A stretch of 64,000 bases of DNA, from assembly GCA_027563935.2 (NCBI GenBank), contig JANVAS020000231.1, positions 18,308,001 through 18,372,000 of the forward strand. Direction: 5' to 3'. Positions within the stretch are counted from its first letter, which is position 1. Each line of letters begins with the position of its first letter. The notes beneath the pieces were generated by a model. It did not search any database. It saw only the letters and a program-made list of their open reading frames with translations, and was not told where the DNA came from. This document shows positions 44,830-55,076 of this stretch, piece by piece. The translations under genes were made by a program, and so were the position numbers. The stretch is from Costus lasius (Eukaryota > Streptophyta > Magnoliopsida > Zingiberales > Costaceae).

Positions 44830-45269
44830 GAGCCTGGCCATATGGGAGGCATCAGTAGTCTTAGTGCAGGGTATGAAATGTGCCATTTTGGTGAACCTGT
44901 CTACCACGACATAAATAGAGTCATGCCTAGCTGCAGTCCTAGGCAATCCTAGAACAAAGTCCATACTGATATCCTACCATGGTGCCTAGGGAATGGGCAG
45001 AGGGGTGTACAGTCCAAAATTGTGCTTCTGGACCTTGGTGGATTGACAGGTCCCACAATGCCTAACTACCTTGGCCACATCTCGGTAGAGCTTCGGCCAA
45101 AAGAACCGCTCCTCTACCAAAGCACGGGTCTTTTCTCGACCGTGGTGCCCAGCAGACCCTCCCCCATGGAGTTCCCAAATTAGGAAATCCCGGATTGAGG
45201 TCTTAGGCACACAAAGTGTCGGCCCAAGGAAAAGATACTCATCCCTACGGGTGTACAGAGGGTGACTCA
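44830..45269 (-). pseudogene. Integrase N-terminal region of element E pol, two nonsense codons
   Basis: It contains the HHCC zinc region (GHHGREKT and CGTCQSTK) and the first catalytic Asp ([11 protein letters not shown]). Two in-frame TAG codons at 44988-44986 and 44976-44974 lie just before that motif, where relatives usually have Glu. The frame continues into 43181 on one side and 63534 on the other. Confidence 0.85.
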
Positions 45270-46948
45270 TGAAGGTCCCCTAGACAAGGGGATGAAACCC
45301 TAATAGGCACATGTAAGGGATTTAAACAGCGGAAGAGGGTTTCTAGATCTATTGCATGCTTTACGATCAACGTTAAAATGATTACATACAAGAGAAGAAA
45401 TCATACCGATGCCATTTCTAGATGGCGTCTTGGAAGCAAAGATCGAAATGGATCTTCTCCAGAGATGACGCACACAAGATGAGTCTTGGCTCCTCCTTGT
45501 CGCCCCTTGTGCTAGCAAGGATCGTCCAAGTATCCTGACCGAATGGAAGGGAAGAGATGAGAAATCCTATGCTTGGCGAGAGCTCCTCTTTTCGTCCACA
45601 CCTTCACATGCAAGAGATGCAAGTGTCGAAAAGCCCAAAGAGGCGTCAAGAGAGCGTGAGCATTGAGAACGTGAGAGTCATGGTCACGTTTAGAGACATG
45701 CTTTCTAAAAATAGAAAAGTCTCAACGTTCATGCGACCACAACTTACCCCAATCGCAAAATGCCTCTTCATTTGAACCATGCGCTCATCCAATGAGCTGG
45801 TTCAATTCGGTTTGGTTCAAGAAACCAAACAACCCAAGCCATTAGTCCAGATTACAATAAACCCCTGAGGCTTAAGATCTGACCGTTGATCTCTCGATGC
45901 TCCTGATCTCACCGATCTAGCATCCATTTTCTCAATCGAAGCTTACCGATCTTAAGCCCTAATCAATTAAACATGATCAGACCAGATCTCACTCACAATC
46001 AGAGATTAAATCCCTTTAAACTGAACCTAAACAATTCAGTCCACACGATCTGACTTAAGTAAGCCATATCATCAAATTGTGCGACCCTAAGGGTTTCCTT
46101 TAAATGTCGGTAACGATAACTTACGTCATCACGATCAGCGAGGGGTATCTAGCAACACATCACTGTCTCCCGATATAAAGGAAAGAGTCTTCCAAGACTA
46201 CACCCAAACAACAGCACAAGTGTGAATCAACTCACTAGGCATACATGTTTCCTTTGCCACTGGATGTTCTTATTGGATAAGCCTGTCAAGCTTGTAACTC
46301 CAATATGATAAGCATGATTAGATCAGATGAACATAGTCACCTGGGTATGGCCATACACTTTCTCAATCATCTCATCCAAGGGGGCCCTTTAGAACATCAC
46401 ACTCCAATGAAGGAGACGGCGATCCTTTATCTATCACTAGTGCCCTAACATGACTCAAGCTCACCATCCAAGATAGTCTATAACCATTATGTTTCAAATG
46501 ATATTGAACTACCTCAAAACAATGACAATCATCATTTAGAAACACAAGTGATCTCAAGTCAGAGGAAATGTGCCACTTGTTGCAATCAAGGATTATTCAC
46601 ATTGTGACAAGCAATTGAATATCCTAGTAGGGTCTGTCCAGTACATCCAATGTACCCATGAGTCTACATCTTATTCCATGCTCGAAGCATCCTATAAGAT
46701 TAGAATACATATTAGTCTCAATCATATCAAGGCTGTCTCATGTTCACCAAGATATCTCGACTAAGGACAAAAGTGCATGTCAGCCTAGCTGAACAGCATT
46801 GAGACATTATTCAGAAGTATATGTATTGCAGCAGATAATATATCAACCTGAATAACAACCATTGCCTTTTTTTAAACATAAGAGTTTATACATGATACTG
46901 ATACAATCCCAAGGCCTCAAACATTAGCCTTAAGGGCATACCCCAACA
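45270..46948 (-). repeat. 3' LTR of element C (1679 bp)
   Basis: It runs from TGAAGGTCCCC to ACCCCAACA on the plus strand and is paired with 61857-63533. Its 3'-end sequence (CTAGGGGACCTTCA on the minus strand) differs from those of A/B and of D, making a third LTR end type in the family. Confidence 0.94.
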
Positions 46949-46949
46949 A

Positions 46950-46959
46950 TCTCCCACTT
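46950..46959 (-). other. Polypurine tract of element C
   Basis: The minus-strand AAGTGGGAGA abuts the 3' LTR and is identical to the tracts of A and D. Confidence 0.8.
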
Positions 46960-46968
46960 GCACTTAAT

Positions 46969-47597
46969 CTAATGGTTGAGGAATCTCAAACCCATATTAT
47001 TACAGTGCTTCTCATGCTTCTGCTGCGCCAGAGGCTTGGTAAGCGGGTCTGCCAGATTGTCATCTGTATGAACCTTGCAGATTTTGATCTCGCCACGATC
47101 AATGATCTCCCAAATCAAGTGAAACCGTCTATGTATGTGCTTGGACTTCTGGTGCGACCGCGGTTCCTTTGCTTGTGCGATTGCTCCAGTGTTATCACAG
47201 AAGATAACCAAAGGATCTGCACTCGAAGGAACAACACCAAGTTCCTTAACGAACTTGCGAATCCATACTGCCTCCTTAGATGCTTCTGAGGCTGCAACAT
47301 ACTCGGCTTCTGTTGTGGAATCAGCAACGATGGACTGTTTGAAACTCTTCCACACCACTGCTCCTCCATTCAAGCTAAAAACATAGCCTGATTGCGATCG
47401 AAAATCATCCTGGTCAGATTGGAACGAAGCGTCAGTATATCCTTCAATACTGAGTTCTTCCTGACCACCATATATCAAGAACATATCTTTGGTCCTCCGC
47501 AGATATTTCAAGATGTTCTTGACTGCAATCCAGTGCGCCTGACCTGGATTACTTTGGAATCGACTGGTCACGCTTAACCCGTAAGCGACGTCTGGGC
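46969..47597 (-). pseudogene. RNase H end of element C gag-pol
   Basis: It is open from the D junction to TAG at 46971-46969. RNase H motifs are TDASFQ, TTEAEYVA, CDNTGA and the terminal ADPLTKPL. It is separated from the rest of pol by element D. The TGGGC at 47593-47597 is the left copy of D's target duplication. Confidence 0.88.
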
Positions 47598-49264
47598 TGT
47601 TGGGGTATGCCCTTAAGGGTAATGTTTGAGGCCTTGGGATTGTAACAGTATCATGTATAAACTCTTATGCTTATAAAGGCATGGTTATTATTCAAGGTTG
47701 TTACATTGTCTGCTGCAATAATTGTACTTCTGAATAATGTCTCAAAGCTGTTCAGCTGGGCTGACATGCTATAAAGTCCTTAGTCGAGATATCTTGGTGA
47801 ACATGAGACAGCCTTGATATGATTGAGACTAATATGTGCTCTAATCTTATAGGATGCTTCGAGCATAGAATAAGATGTAGACTCATGGGTACATTGGATG
47901 TATTGGACAGACCCTACTAGGATATTCAATTGCTTGTCACAATGTGAATGATCCTTGTATGTGTACAAGTGGCACATTTCCTTTGACTTGAGATCACTTG
48001 TGTTTCTAAATGATGATTGTCATTGTTTTGAGGTAGTTCAATATCATTTGAAACATAATGATTATAGACTATCTTGGATGGTGAGCTTGAATTAGGTTAG
48101 GGCACCAGTGATAGACATAGGATTGCCGTCTCCTTGTTTAAGGAGTGTGATGTTCTAAAGGGGCCCCCTGGATGAGATGATTGAGAAAGTGTATGGCCAT
48201 ACCCAGATGACTGTGTTCATCTGATCTAATCATGCTCATCATATTGGAGTTACGAGCTTGACAGGCTTGTCCAATAAAGAACATCCAGTGGCAGAGGAAG
48301 CATGTATGCCTTGTGAGTTGGATTCACACTTGTGCTGTGTTTTGGGTGTAGTCTTGGAAGACTCTTTCCTTTATATCGGGAGACAGTGATGTGTTGCTAG
48401 ATACCCCTCACTGATTGTGATAACGTGAGTTATCGTTACCGACATTTAAAGGAAACCCTCAGGGTCGCACAATTTGATGATATGGCTTACTTAAGTCAGA
48501 TCGTGTGGACTGAATTATTTAGGTTCAGTTTTAAAGGGATTTAATCTCTGATTGAAAGTGAGATCTGGTTTGATCATGTTTGATTGATTAGGGCTTGAGA
48601 TCGGTAAGCTTCGATTGAGAGAATTGATGCTAGATTGGTGAGATCAAGAGCATCAAGAGATCAACGGTCAGATCTTAAGCCTTAGGGGTTTAATTTGATC
48701 TGGACTAAAGGCTTGGGCTGGTTTGATTTGGTCTTTGAACCAAATGCAATTGAACCATGGCTCGGTTCAAAGAGGAGCGATTGGTTCACTTGATGTGAAC
48801 GCAAGATCGCATGAGAGTATGAGGCGAGTTTTTGGCTTGCTATTTTTAGAAGCCACGCTCCCACGTTCAACGAGAACGTTGCACTCGTCGCCTCTTTATT
48901 CTCTCACTCTCGTGTGGTAAAAGGGTTACACAAAAGAGGGGAGCAAGAGCTTGATCGACCTAGCCACAAGAGATCTCATCTCCTCCATACGAAGGACTCC
49001 TTGAAGATTTGCTAGCACAAAGTCTCCGAGGAAGTAGTCGCCTTCTCATTGTGTACGTCATCTTTGGAGAAAAGGCATTTGCGTTTTTGCTTCCAAGGCG
49101 CCATCTAGAAATGGCTATGGTATGAATTCTTATCATGAATACTTGTTATTAAAAGTTAATCATGTGACATGTTTTCGATCCTATGAAACCCTAGCATCCG
49201 CTGCCCATATTATGTTTGCGCCACCTTAGGGTTTCGCCCCCCCTTTAGATACAAGGGACTTTCA
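47598..49264 (+). repeat. 5' LTR of element D (1667 bp)
   Basis: It starts TGTTGGGG and ends GGGACTTTCA, directly before the primer site, and equals the 3' LTR in length. It should drive transcription of the element. Confidence 0.96.
48370..48376 (+). promoter_or_regulatory. Candidate TATA box in the D 5' LTR
   Basis: TTTATAT lies inside CCTTTATATCGGGAGACAG, unchanged in all LTRs of this family in the window while nearby bases vary. The position, about 770 bp into the LTR, is reasonable for a U3 promoter. The start site is not known. Confidence 0.45.
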
Positions 49265-49266
49265 AT

Positions 49267-49280
49267 TGGTATCAGAGCCA
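49267..49280 (+). other. Primer binding site of element D
   Basis: TGGTATCAGAGCCA, 2 bases after the LTR, is complementary to the 3' end of initiator tRNA-Met. Confidence 0.92.
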
Positions 49281-51171
49281 GGTTTGATGCATGATTCATA
49301 TGATTACTTTATGTTATGTATTGTGATCCATGTTTGCGCAAGCTGAATAGACCTAGGGTTATCTTCATGCGAACTTTTTACATGCTTGTCTTGACGCATG
49401 TTTAGTTATTTGTGGCGCATGAATGATGTTTCTTTGGTTGCGCTTATGGGTTAGATCTATAGTTTATGCGAAAGTTTACATGATGCTTTCAGCTTTCCTT
49501 TAGTTGGCGCATGCTTTGGTTTTTCTAAAAAAAAACAAATCTCTTGCGCGACTCACATTAGATCTAACTAGCGCCTGCTTTAAACCCTTAGACGGGTTAT
49601 TAGGGTTGAAGTCATCTTCTAAATAGATCCAAACTGTCTGATCAGACTATCTGACAGCCTAGATGGGTCGACCAGATAGCACCTTGGCGCAAGCATGAGG
49701 TGGCTATAGGTCGACTGCAGACGGCGTGTAGCGATGTCTGGTTGAGACAACCTTGAACGCACATGAGTTAGGCCCGGGGTCACACCCGCCTGCCAGACCT
49801 CATTGTGGTCGTTCAGCCCTAGGCGCATGCATGGTTGACCATTTGGTCGACTCAAGTCAGTTAGGACTTGGTGCATGCAAGGGCAATGGATCTGACTAGA
49901 TTGATGAGTGGATCCCTATTAAGGGACCGTTGTAAGGCAGCAGGGCAAATAAGGAAATTAAAATTGATGCCAATGGGGTTTTTCAAAATTTTATTTTCCT
50001 GATTGGATCACATGAAATTTGATGCCATTTGCTTGTTTATTTCATCTTATGTGGGCTGCCCGTTTAATTGTGTGCTGTGCTGGGGCCTGCGTGCCTGGAA
50101 ATTTAAGTTGTAAATTATTTATTGTGATCTGCGTATCACATTGTATTTAATTTATAAAATGTAATTGACCTGCGTGTCAATCTTGTCTAGATAGATTAAT
50201 TTGTAAGTTAATCAGACAAGAGCACAGAGCACACTTGGCAGAGGCGCATGCAGCAGTGGCTTGACCAGGTGGGAGGTCCAGGGTTCGACTCTGGGACCAG
50301 GCGCATTTTCCCTGGTAGGCGCACCTAAGCTGCAGATGGCGCTTGGGCCCTGGTTTGGGCCAGATGAGCAGCAAAAGACCCATGAAGAAAAGCAAGTGAA
50401 GACTTAAGTTAATTAAGGTCTTACTTAGGCTATGGGCTTTTACCACATAAGATCCATGCTTTCTTTTATTGCTTAAATAAGTAGAACAGCATGATTTATT
50501 TATCTTCTGCTATCACCATAGGAAATGCATGATAGTGAAGAAGATAAAAGACTGTTAAAATCCAACGCTAAAATATCAAGCTCGTATGCCTTCTGACGCG
50601 AAACCTCACTGTTCTGATTATCGTTGGAGCCGTGTTGTACCCACTCAGTGGGCACGTCCATCTATCTTCAGACGGTGTGGGATTACACCTGCGTGTTACA
50701 GAGAAGGGATTTATCGCTTCTCGTTGCTCAGCATAGCACGTGGTGGTCCAGGGAGTAGGTCGGGTCAGCTTGACCATGTAGACTACATATGTGGCGCATA
50801 TGGTAGCGCATGGAGGCAGCCATCTGTGGGGTCAGAGATTGTGTTGTACCAACTCAGTTGGCACAGTCTGCTGGATTGCCCAGATGAAGGGGAATCGCAC
50901 GGGTTGGCGATTGGCTGGGAAAGCCTACCAGAGATTAGTGCTTGTACTCTCTGTGCATCTTATCTCGCCTGAGCGGGACGCGGAGACCAAGTATGAAATC
51001 TGGATCCCATCTCACTAAAAGAGTTCTACTCTTTCGGGCTGTTTTGCTGGATTTTTCAGCCAGATAAAATAGTGAGAAAAAGAATCATTCTTAAGTCCTG
51101 AATTGATTCTTTACATTGATACTGACCTTGCTGTTCTTGCATTGTTGTAGATTCCTGCAGCAACGAACACC
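49281..51171 (+). other. 5' leader of element D with hairpins and a tRNA-like box
   Basis: This is 1.9 kb of non-coding DNA before gag. A stretch at 50250-50310 has GGTTCGACTC in the loop of a GGTCC...GGACC hairpin, like a tRNA B box. Hairpins CCCAC-TCA-GTGGG (50640-50652) and CCAAC-TCA-GTTGG (50849-50861) are diverged copies of each other. TCTCGC-CTGA-GCGGGA (50963-50978) corresponds to a hairpin in F. A 75-codon frame at 50791-51018 overlaps these structures and is doubtful as a gene. Confidence 0.75.
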
Positions 51172-54100
51172 ATGAGCTTCAATGTGCGATCCCTACTGGA
51201 AAGGGAGAAGTTTGCTGGGCCGAACTTCTCTGACTGGTTTGGACACCTTAAGATCGTTCTTAAGGCAGAGAGGAAACTGTATGTCCTCGAGACGGCGATA
51301 CCGCCGCAGCCCGCTCCGAACGCCGCAAGGGCGGTTCGGGATGCCTACGAAAAGCACGTCAATGATAGCATTGATGTCGCTTGCCTGATGCTAGCGTCTA
51401 TGACGCCACCGCTGCAGCGTCAGCATGAGGATATGTCGGCTATAGAAATTATAGCGAACCTCAAGATGCTGTATGCTGCACAGGCGAGGACAGAACGCTA
51501 TAATCTGACGAAGCTCTTCTTTCAGAGCAAACTGGCTGAGGGGAGCCCAGTGGGAGCTCACGTGCTCAAGATGATTGGGCACAAGGAGGCTCTGGAGAAA
51601 CTGGGGCATACCATCAACCAGGAGCTTGCTGTGGATATTATTCTGCAGTCTCTCCCGCCTTCTTTCGATGCGTTCATCATTAACTTTAATATGAACAAAA
51701 TCGATTGTACGCCGGCAGAGCTGCTGAATATGCTCTTGACTACTGAGGAAACTCTGAAGGGTAAGCCTTCAACCTCTGTCTTGATGGTTCCTTCTAGGAA
51801 CAAGAAGAAGGGGAAGAAGGGCAAGGCCCCTGTCAAGAGTTACAGCAAGGCTCTGAAGCAAAAAGTTAAGCGGTCAAAGGAATACAGATGTTTCCATTGT
51901 GGCCAGCTGGGTCACTGGAAAAAGGACTGTAAAGCGCTCCAAGGAGATAAGAGGGGAAGCGTCGCTTCTGGCTCAGGTATATACGTGACGGAAGTCATGT
52001 TTTCATCTTCTTCTATTTCATGGGTGTTGGACACTGCATGTGGAGTTCACATTTGTTCAAATGTACAGGAACTCAAGAGAAGAAGACAGGTGGGACAACA
52101 TGAGGTGGACCTACGAGTTGGAAACGGGGCACGGGTTGCTGCTGTTGCTGTAGGAGACTATTTCATCTCTTTGCCATCTGGGCTTGTATTAGAACTGAAC
52201 AATTGTTACTTTGTTCCCAGCATTACTAAAAATATTATCTCCATTCCTGCTCTTGTCAGGAAGGGGTTTTCCTTTGAATGCAATATTTCAAAGTGTGTTC
52301 TTTCTCTTGATAATATTGTTTATGCTACTGGTTCAATTAACAATGGGTTATTCATGTTGGACATGGAATGTTCTATACAAAACATTGATAATAAGAAAGC
52401 CAAGTATGCTGATGACAGCACCTTGCTATGGCATAGTCGTTTAGGCCATATTAACAAGAAGCGCATTAAGCGGTTGCATGATCATGGACTGCTGGGATCA
52501 TTCTCCTATGAGGAGATTGATACATGCAAGGCTTGTTTAATGGGTAAAATGATGAAGTCACCTTTTCCTAACAAAGGTCAAAGGGCTTCAGGTTTACTTG
52601 ACCTTATACACAGTGATGTGTGTGGGCCATTTAGTAAACATGCTAGAGGTGGCTATCAGTACTTCATTACCTTTACTGATGATTTCAGTAGGTATGGGTA
52701 TGTCTATCTGATGAGACATAAAAGTGAATCTTTTGACAAGTTCAAAGAGTTCAAGAATGAAGTACAGAATCAGCTAGGCCGAAATATCAAGGCACTTCGT
52801 TCTGATCGAGGTGGAGAATACTTGAGTCATGCGTTTACTGACTATCTGAAGGAGTGTGGGATTATCTCACAGCTCACTCCGCCAGGAACACCGCAATGGA
52901 ATGGTGTGTCCGAGAGGAGAAATAGAACGTTACTTGATATGGTTCGTTCTATGATGAGTCAGGCTACTCTTCCATATTCCTTTTGGGGTTTTGCACTGGA
53001 GACAGCTGCAAAGGTACTAAACCGAGTGCCATCCAAGGCAGTTTCTAAGACTCCATATGTGTTATGGTATGGGAAACAGCCGAGCTTGACATTTATCAGG
53101 ATCTGGGGCTGCGAGGCTTATGTCAAAAAGCTCGCCTCTGGGAAACTAGAGAGCAGATCTGACAAATGTATCTTTGTCGGTTACCCTAAGGAAACTAAGG
53201 GTTATTATTTCTTCGATCCCAAAGAGAACAAGGTATTTGTTGCTCGGACGGCCATATTTCTTGAGAAGGAGTTTCTTCTGCAAGAGGCCAGTGGGAGAGA
53301 AATAAGGCTGGATGAGAATCCAGAGGAAGGACAAAGTAGTCAAACACAGTTGGATGAGCCTGAGCCAGTTGATCAGGTTACGGAACAACCTGAGGCTCAG
53401 ATATCACGGGAACCGCGAAGATCGGGAAGGATCCGTCGACAGCCTGAGCGCTATGACGGAGTCTACATCATTGATAATGATGAACCCCTCACTTATGCGG
53501 ATGCGGTCAGTGGACCGGAGTCAGCGAGATGGCTTGAAGCTATGCGCGCCGAGATGGACTCCATGTCAGATAACCAAGTCTGGGATTTGGTTGATCCGCC
53601 TCCGGGAGTTATCCCTATAGGCTGTAAATGGATCTTCAAGAAGAAGATTGACATGGATGGTAACGTGGTTACCTATAAAGGCAGGCTAGTTGCGAAAGGT
53701 TTCAAACAAATCTACGGGATAGATTATGATGAAACTTTCTCACCTGTAGCTATGTTTAAGTCTATTCGGATTCTTTTCGCGATAGCTGCATATTATGATT
53801 ATGAGATTTGGCAGATGGATGTGAAGACCGCTTTCCTGAATGGAAATCTGGATGAGGATGTGTATATGACACAACCTGAAGGTTTCACTAATCCATCAGA
53901 TGGTCATAAAATATGCAAGTTAAAGAAGTCCATTTATGGACTTAAACAAGCATCAAGAAGCTGGAATATTCGTTTTGATGAATCAATCAGTGAATTTGGT
54001 TTCATCAAGAACGAAGATGACCCGTGTGTATATAAGAGGTTTAGTGGGAGCGTGATTACTTTCCTAGTCCTCAACGTCGATGATATCTTGATCATTAGAA

Positions 54101-55056
54101 ATGACATTCCTGAAATGCATGCTGTTAAAGCATGGTTAAGGAAATGTTTCCAGATGAAAGATCTTGGAGAAGCAGCCTATGTATTAGGTGTGAAGATCTA
54201 CAGGGATAGATCTAAGAGGCTTCTCGGGCTGTGCCAGAGTACTTACATCGATAAAGTCCTGGAGAGATTTCATTTAGAGAATTCTAAAAGAGGATATCTT
54301 CCAGTCAGACATGGTCTGAATCTTTCGAAGAGTCAGTGTCCACAAACACAGACTGAGAAAGATGAAATGGACAATACGCCTTATGCTTCGGCTATTGGGT
54401 CCATTATGTATGCGATGTTGTGTACTCGCCCAGACGTCGCTTACGGGTTAAGCATGACCAGTCGATTCCAAAGTAATTCAGGTGTGGCGCACTGGATTGC
54501 GGTCAAGAACATTTTAAAATATCTGCGGAGGACCAAAGATATGTTCTTGATATATGGTGGTCAGGAAGAACTCAGTATAGAAGGATATACTGACGCTTCG
54601 TTCCAGTCAGACCAGGATGATTTCCGATCGCAATCAGGCTATGTTTTTAGCTTGAATGGAGGAGCAGTGGTGTGGAAACGTTTCAAACAGTCAACTGTTG
54701 CTGATTCCACAACAGAAGCCGAGTATGTTGCAGCCTCGGAAGCATCCAAGGAGGCAGTGTGGATTCGTAAGTTCGTGAAACAACTTGGTGTTGTTCCTTC
54801 GAGTGCAGATCCTTTGGTTATCTTCTGTGATAACACTGGAGCAATCGCACAAGCAAAGGAACCACGGTCGCACCAGAAGTCCAAGCACATACAGAGACGG
54901 TTTCACTTGATCAGGGAGATCATAGATCGTGGCGAGATCAAAGTCTGCAAGGTACATACAGATGGCAATCTGGCAGACCCGCTTACCAAGCCTCTGGCGC
55001 AGCAGAAGCATGAGAAGCACTGTAATAACATGGGTTTGAGATTTCTCAACCATTAG
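51172..55056 (+). CDS. gag-pol polyprotein of copia element D
   Basis: The single frame of 1294 codons starts at ATG 51172, where the relatives also start. In order, by residue: gag (1 to about 235), CCHC knuckle CFHCGQLGHWKKDC (near 240), protease LDTACG (Asp near 286), integrase HHCC region (from about 420) and D482, D545, E581 (D35E spacing), reverse transcriptase (from about 800), and RNase H (TDASFQ, EAEYVA, CDNTGA, ADPLTK). It encodes the particle proteins and enzymes needed for cytoplasmic reverse transcription and integration. Residue 968 is Asn, giving NVDD where A and C have YVDD (codon AAC for TAC), and a nearby Gly is Arg. Such a change in the RT catalytic motif may cripple polymerase. 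Otherwise the ORF appears complete. Confidence 0.96.
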   Translation: MSFNVRSLLEREKFAGPNFSDWFGHLKIVLKAERKLYVLETAIPPQPAPNAARAVRDAYEKHVNDSIDVACLMLASMTPPLQRQHEDMSAIEIIANLKMLYAAQARTERYNLTKLFFQSKLAEGSPVGAHVLKMIGHKEALEKLGHTINQELAVDIILQSLPPSFDAFIINFNMNKIDCTPAELLNMLLTTEETLKGKPSTSVLMVPSRNKKKGKKGKAPVKSYSKALKQKVKRSKEYRCFHCGQLGHWKKDCKALQGDKRGSVASGSGIYVTEVMFSSSSISWVLDTACGVHICSNVQELKRRRQVGQHEVDLRVGNGARVAAVAVGDYFISLPSGLVLELNNCYFVPSITKNIISIPALVRKGFSFECNISKCVLSLDNIVYATGSINNGLFMLDMECSIQNIDNKKAKYADDSTLLWHSRLGHINKKRIKRLHDHGLLGSFSYEEIDTCKACLMGKMMKSPFPNKGQRASGLLDLIHSDVCGPFSKHARGGYQYFITFTDDFSRYGYVYLMRHKSESFDKFKEFKNEVQNQLGRNIKALRSDRGGEYLSHAFTDYLKECGIISQLTPPGTPQWNGVSERRNRTLLDMVRSMMSQATLPYSFWGFALETAAKVLNRVPSKAVSKTPYVLWYGKQPSLTFIRIWGCEAYVKKLASGKLESRSDKCIFVGYPKETKGYYFFDPKENKVFVARTAIFLEKEFLLQEASGREIRLDENPEEGQSSQTQLDEPEPVDQVTEQPEAQISREPRRSGRIRRQPERYDGVYIIDNDEPLTYADAVSGPESARWLEAMRAEMDSMSDNQVWDLVDPPPGVIPIGCKWIFKKKIDMDGNVVTYKGRLVAKGFKQIYGIDYDETFSPVAMFKSIRILFAIAAYYDYEIWQMDVKTAFLNGNLDEDVYMTQPEGFTNPSDGHKICKLKKSIYGLKQASRSWNIRFDESISEFGFIKNEDDPCVYKRFSGSVITFLVLNVDDILIIRNDIPEMHAVKAWLRKCFQMKDLGEAAYVLGVKIYRDRSKRLLGLCQSTYIDKVLERFHLENSKRGYLPVRHGLNLSKSQCPQTQTEKDEMDNTPYASAIGSIMYAMLCTRPDVAYGLSMTSRFQSNSGVAHWIAVKNILKYLRRTKDMFLIYGGQEELSIEGYTDASFQSDQDDFRSQSGYVFSLNGGAVVWKRFKQSTVADSTTEAEYVAASEASKEAVWIRKFVKQLGVVPSSADPLVIFCDNTGAIAQAKEPRSHQKSKHIQRRFHLIREIIDRGEIKVCKVHTDGNLADPLTKPLAQQKHEKHCNNMGLRFLNH

Positions 55057-55065
55057 ATTAAGTGC

Positions 55066-55075
55066 AAGTGGGAGA
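55066..55075 (+). other. Polypurine tract of element D
   Basis: AAGTGGGAGA lies just before the 3' LTR, 9 bases after the stop codon. Confidence 0.82.
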
Positions 55076-55076
55076 T

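Noticed and set aside
50240..50310. A tRNA gene
   Set aside because: Only a B-box-like hairpin is clear; no complete cloverleaf with acceptor and anticodon arms could be folded by eye.
50791..51018. A 75-codon ORF in the leader, with equal-length ORFs at 60155-60382 and 22289-22516
   Set aside because: C and D are close copies, so their agreement means little. The F version shares only the last few residues, while the DNA similarity follows hairpins. An RNA structure explains it better than a protein.
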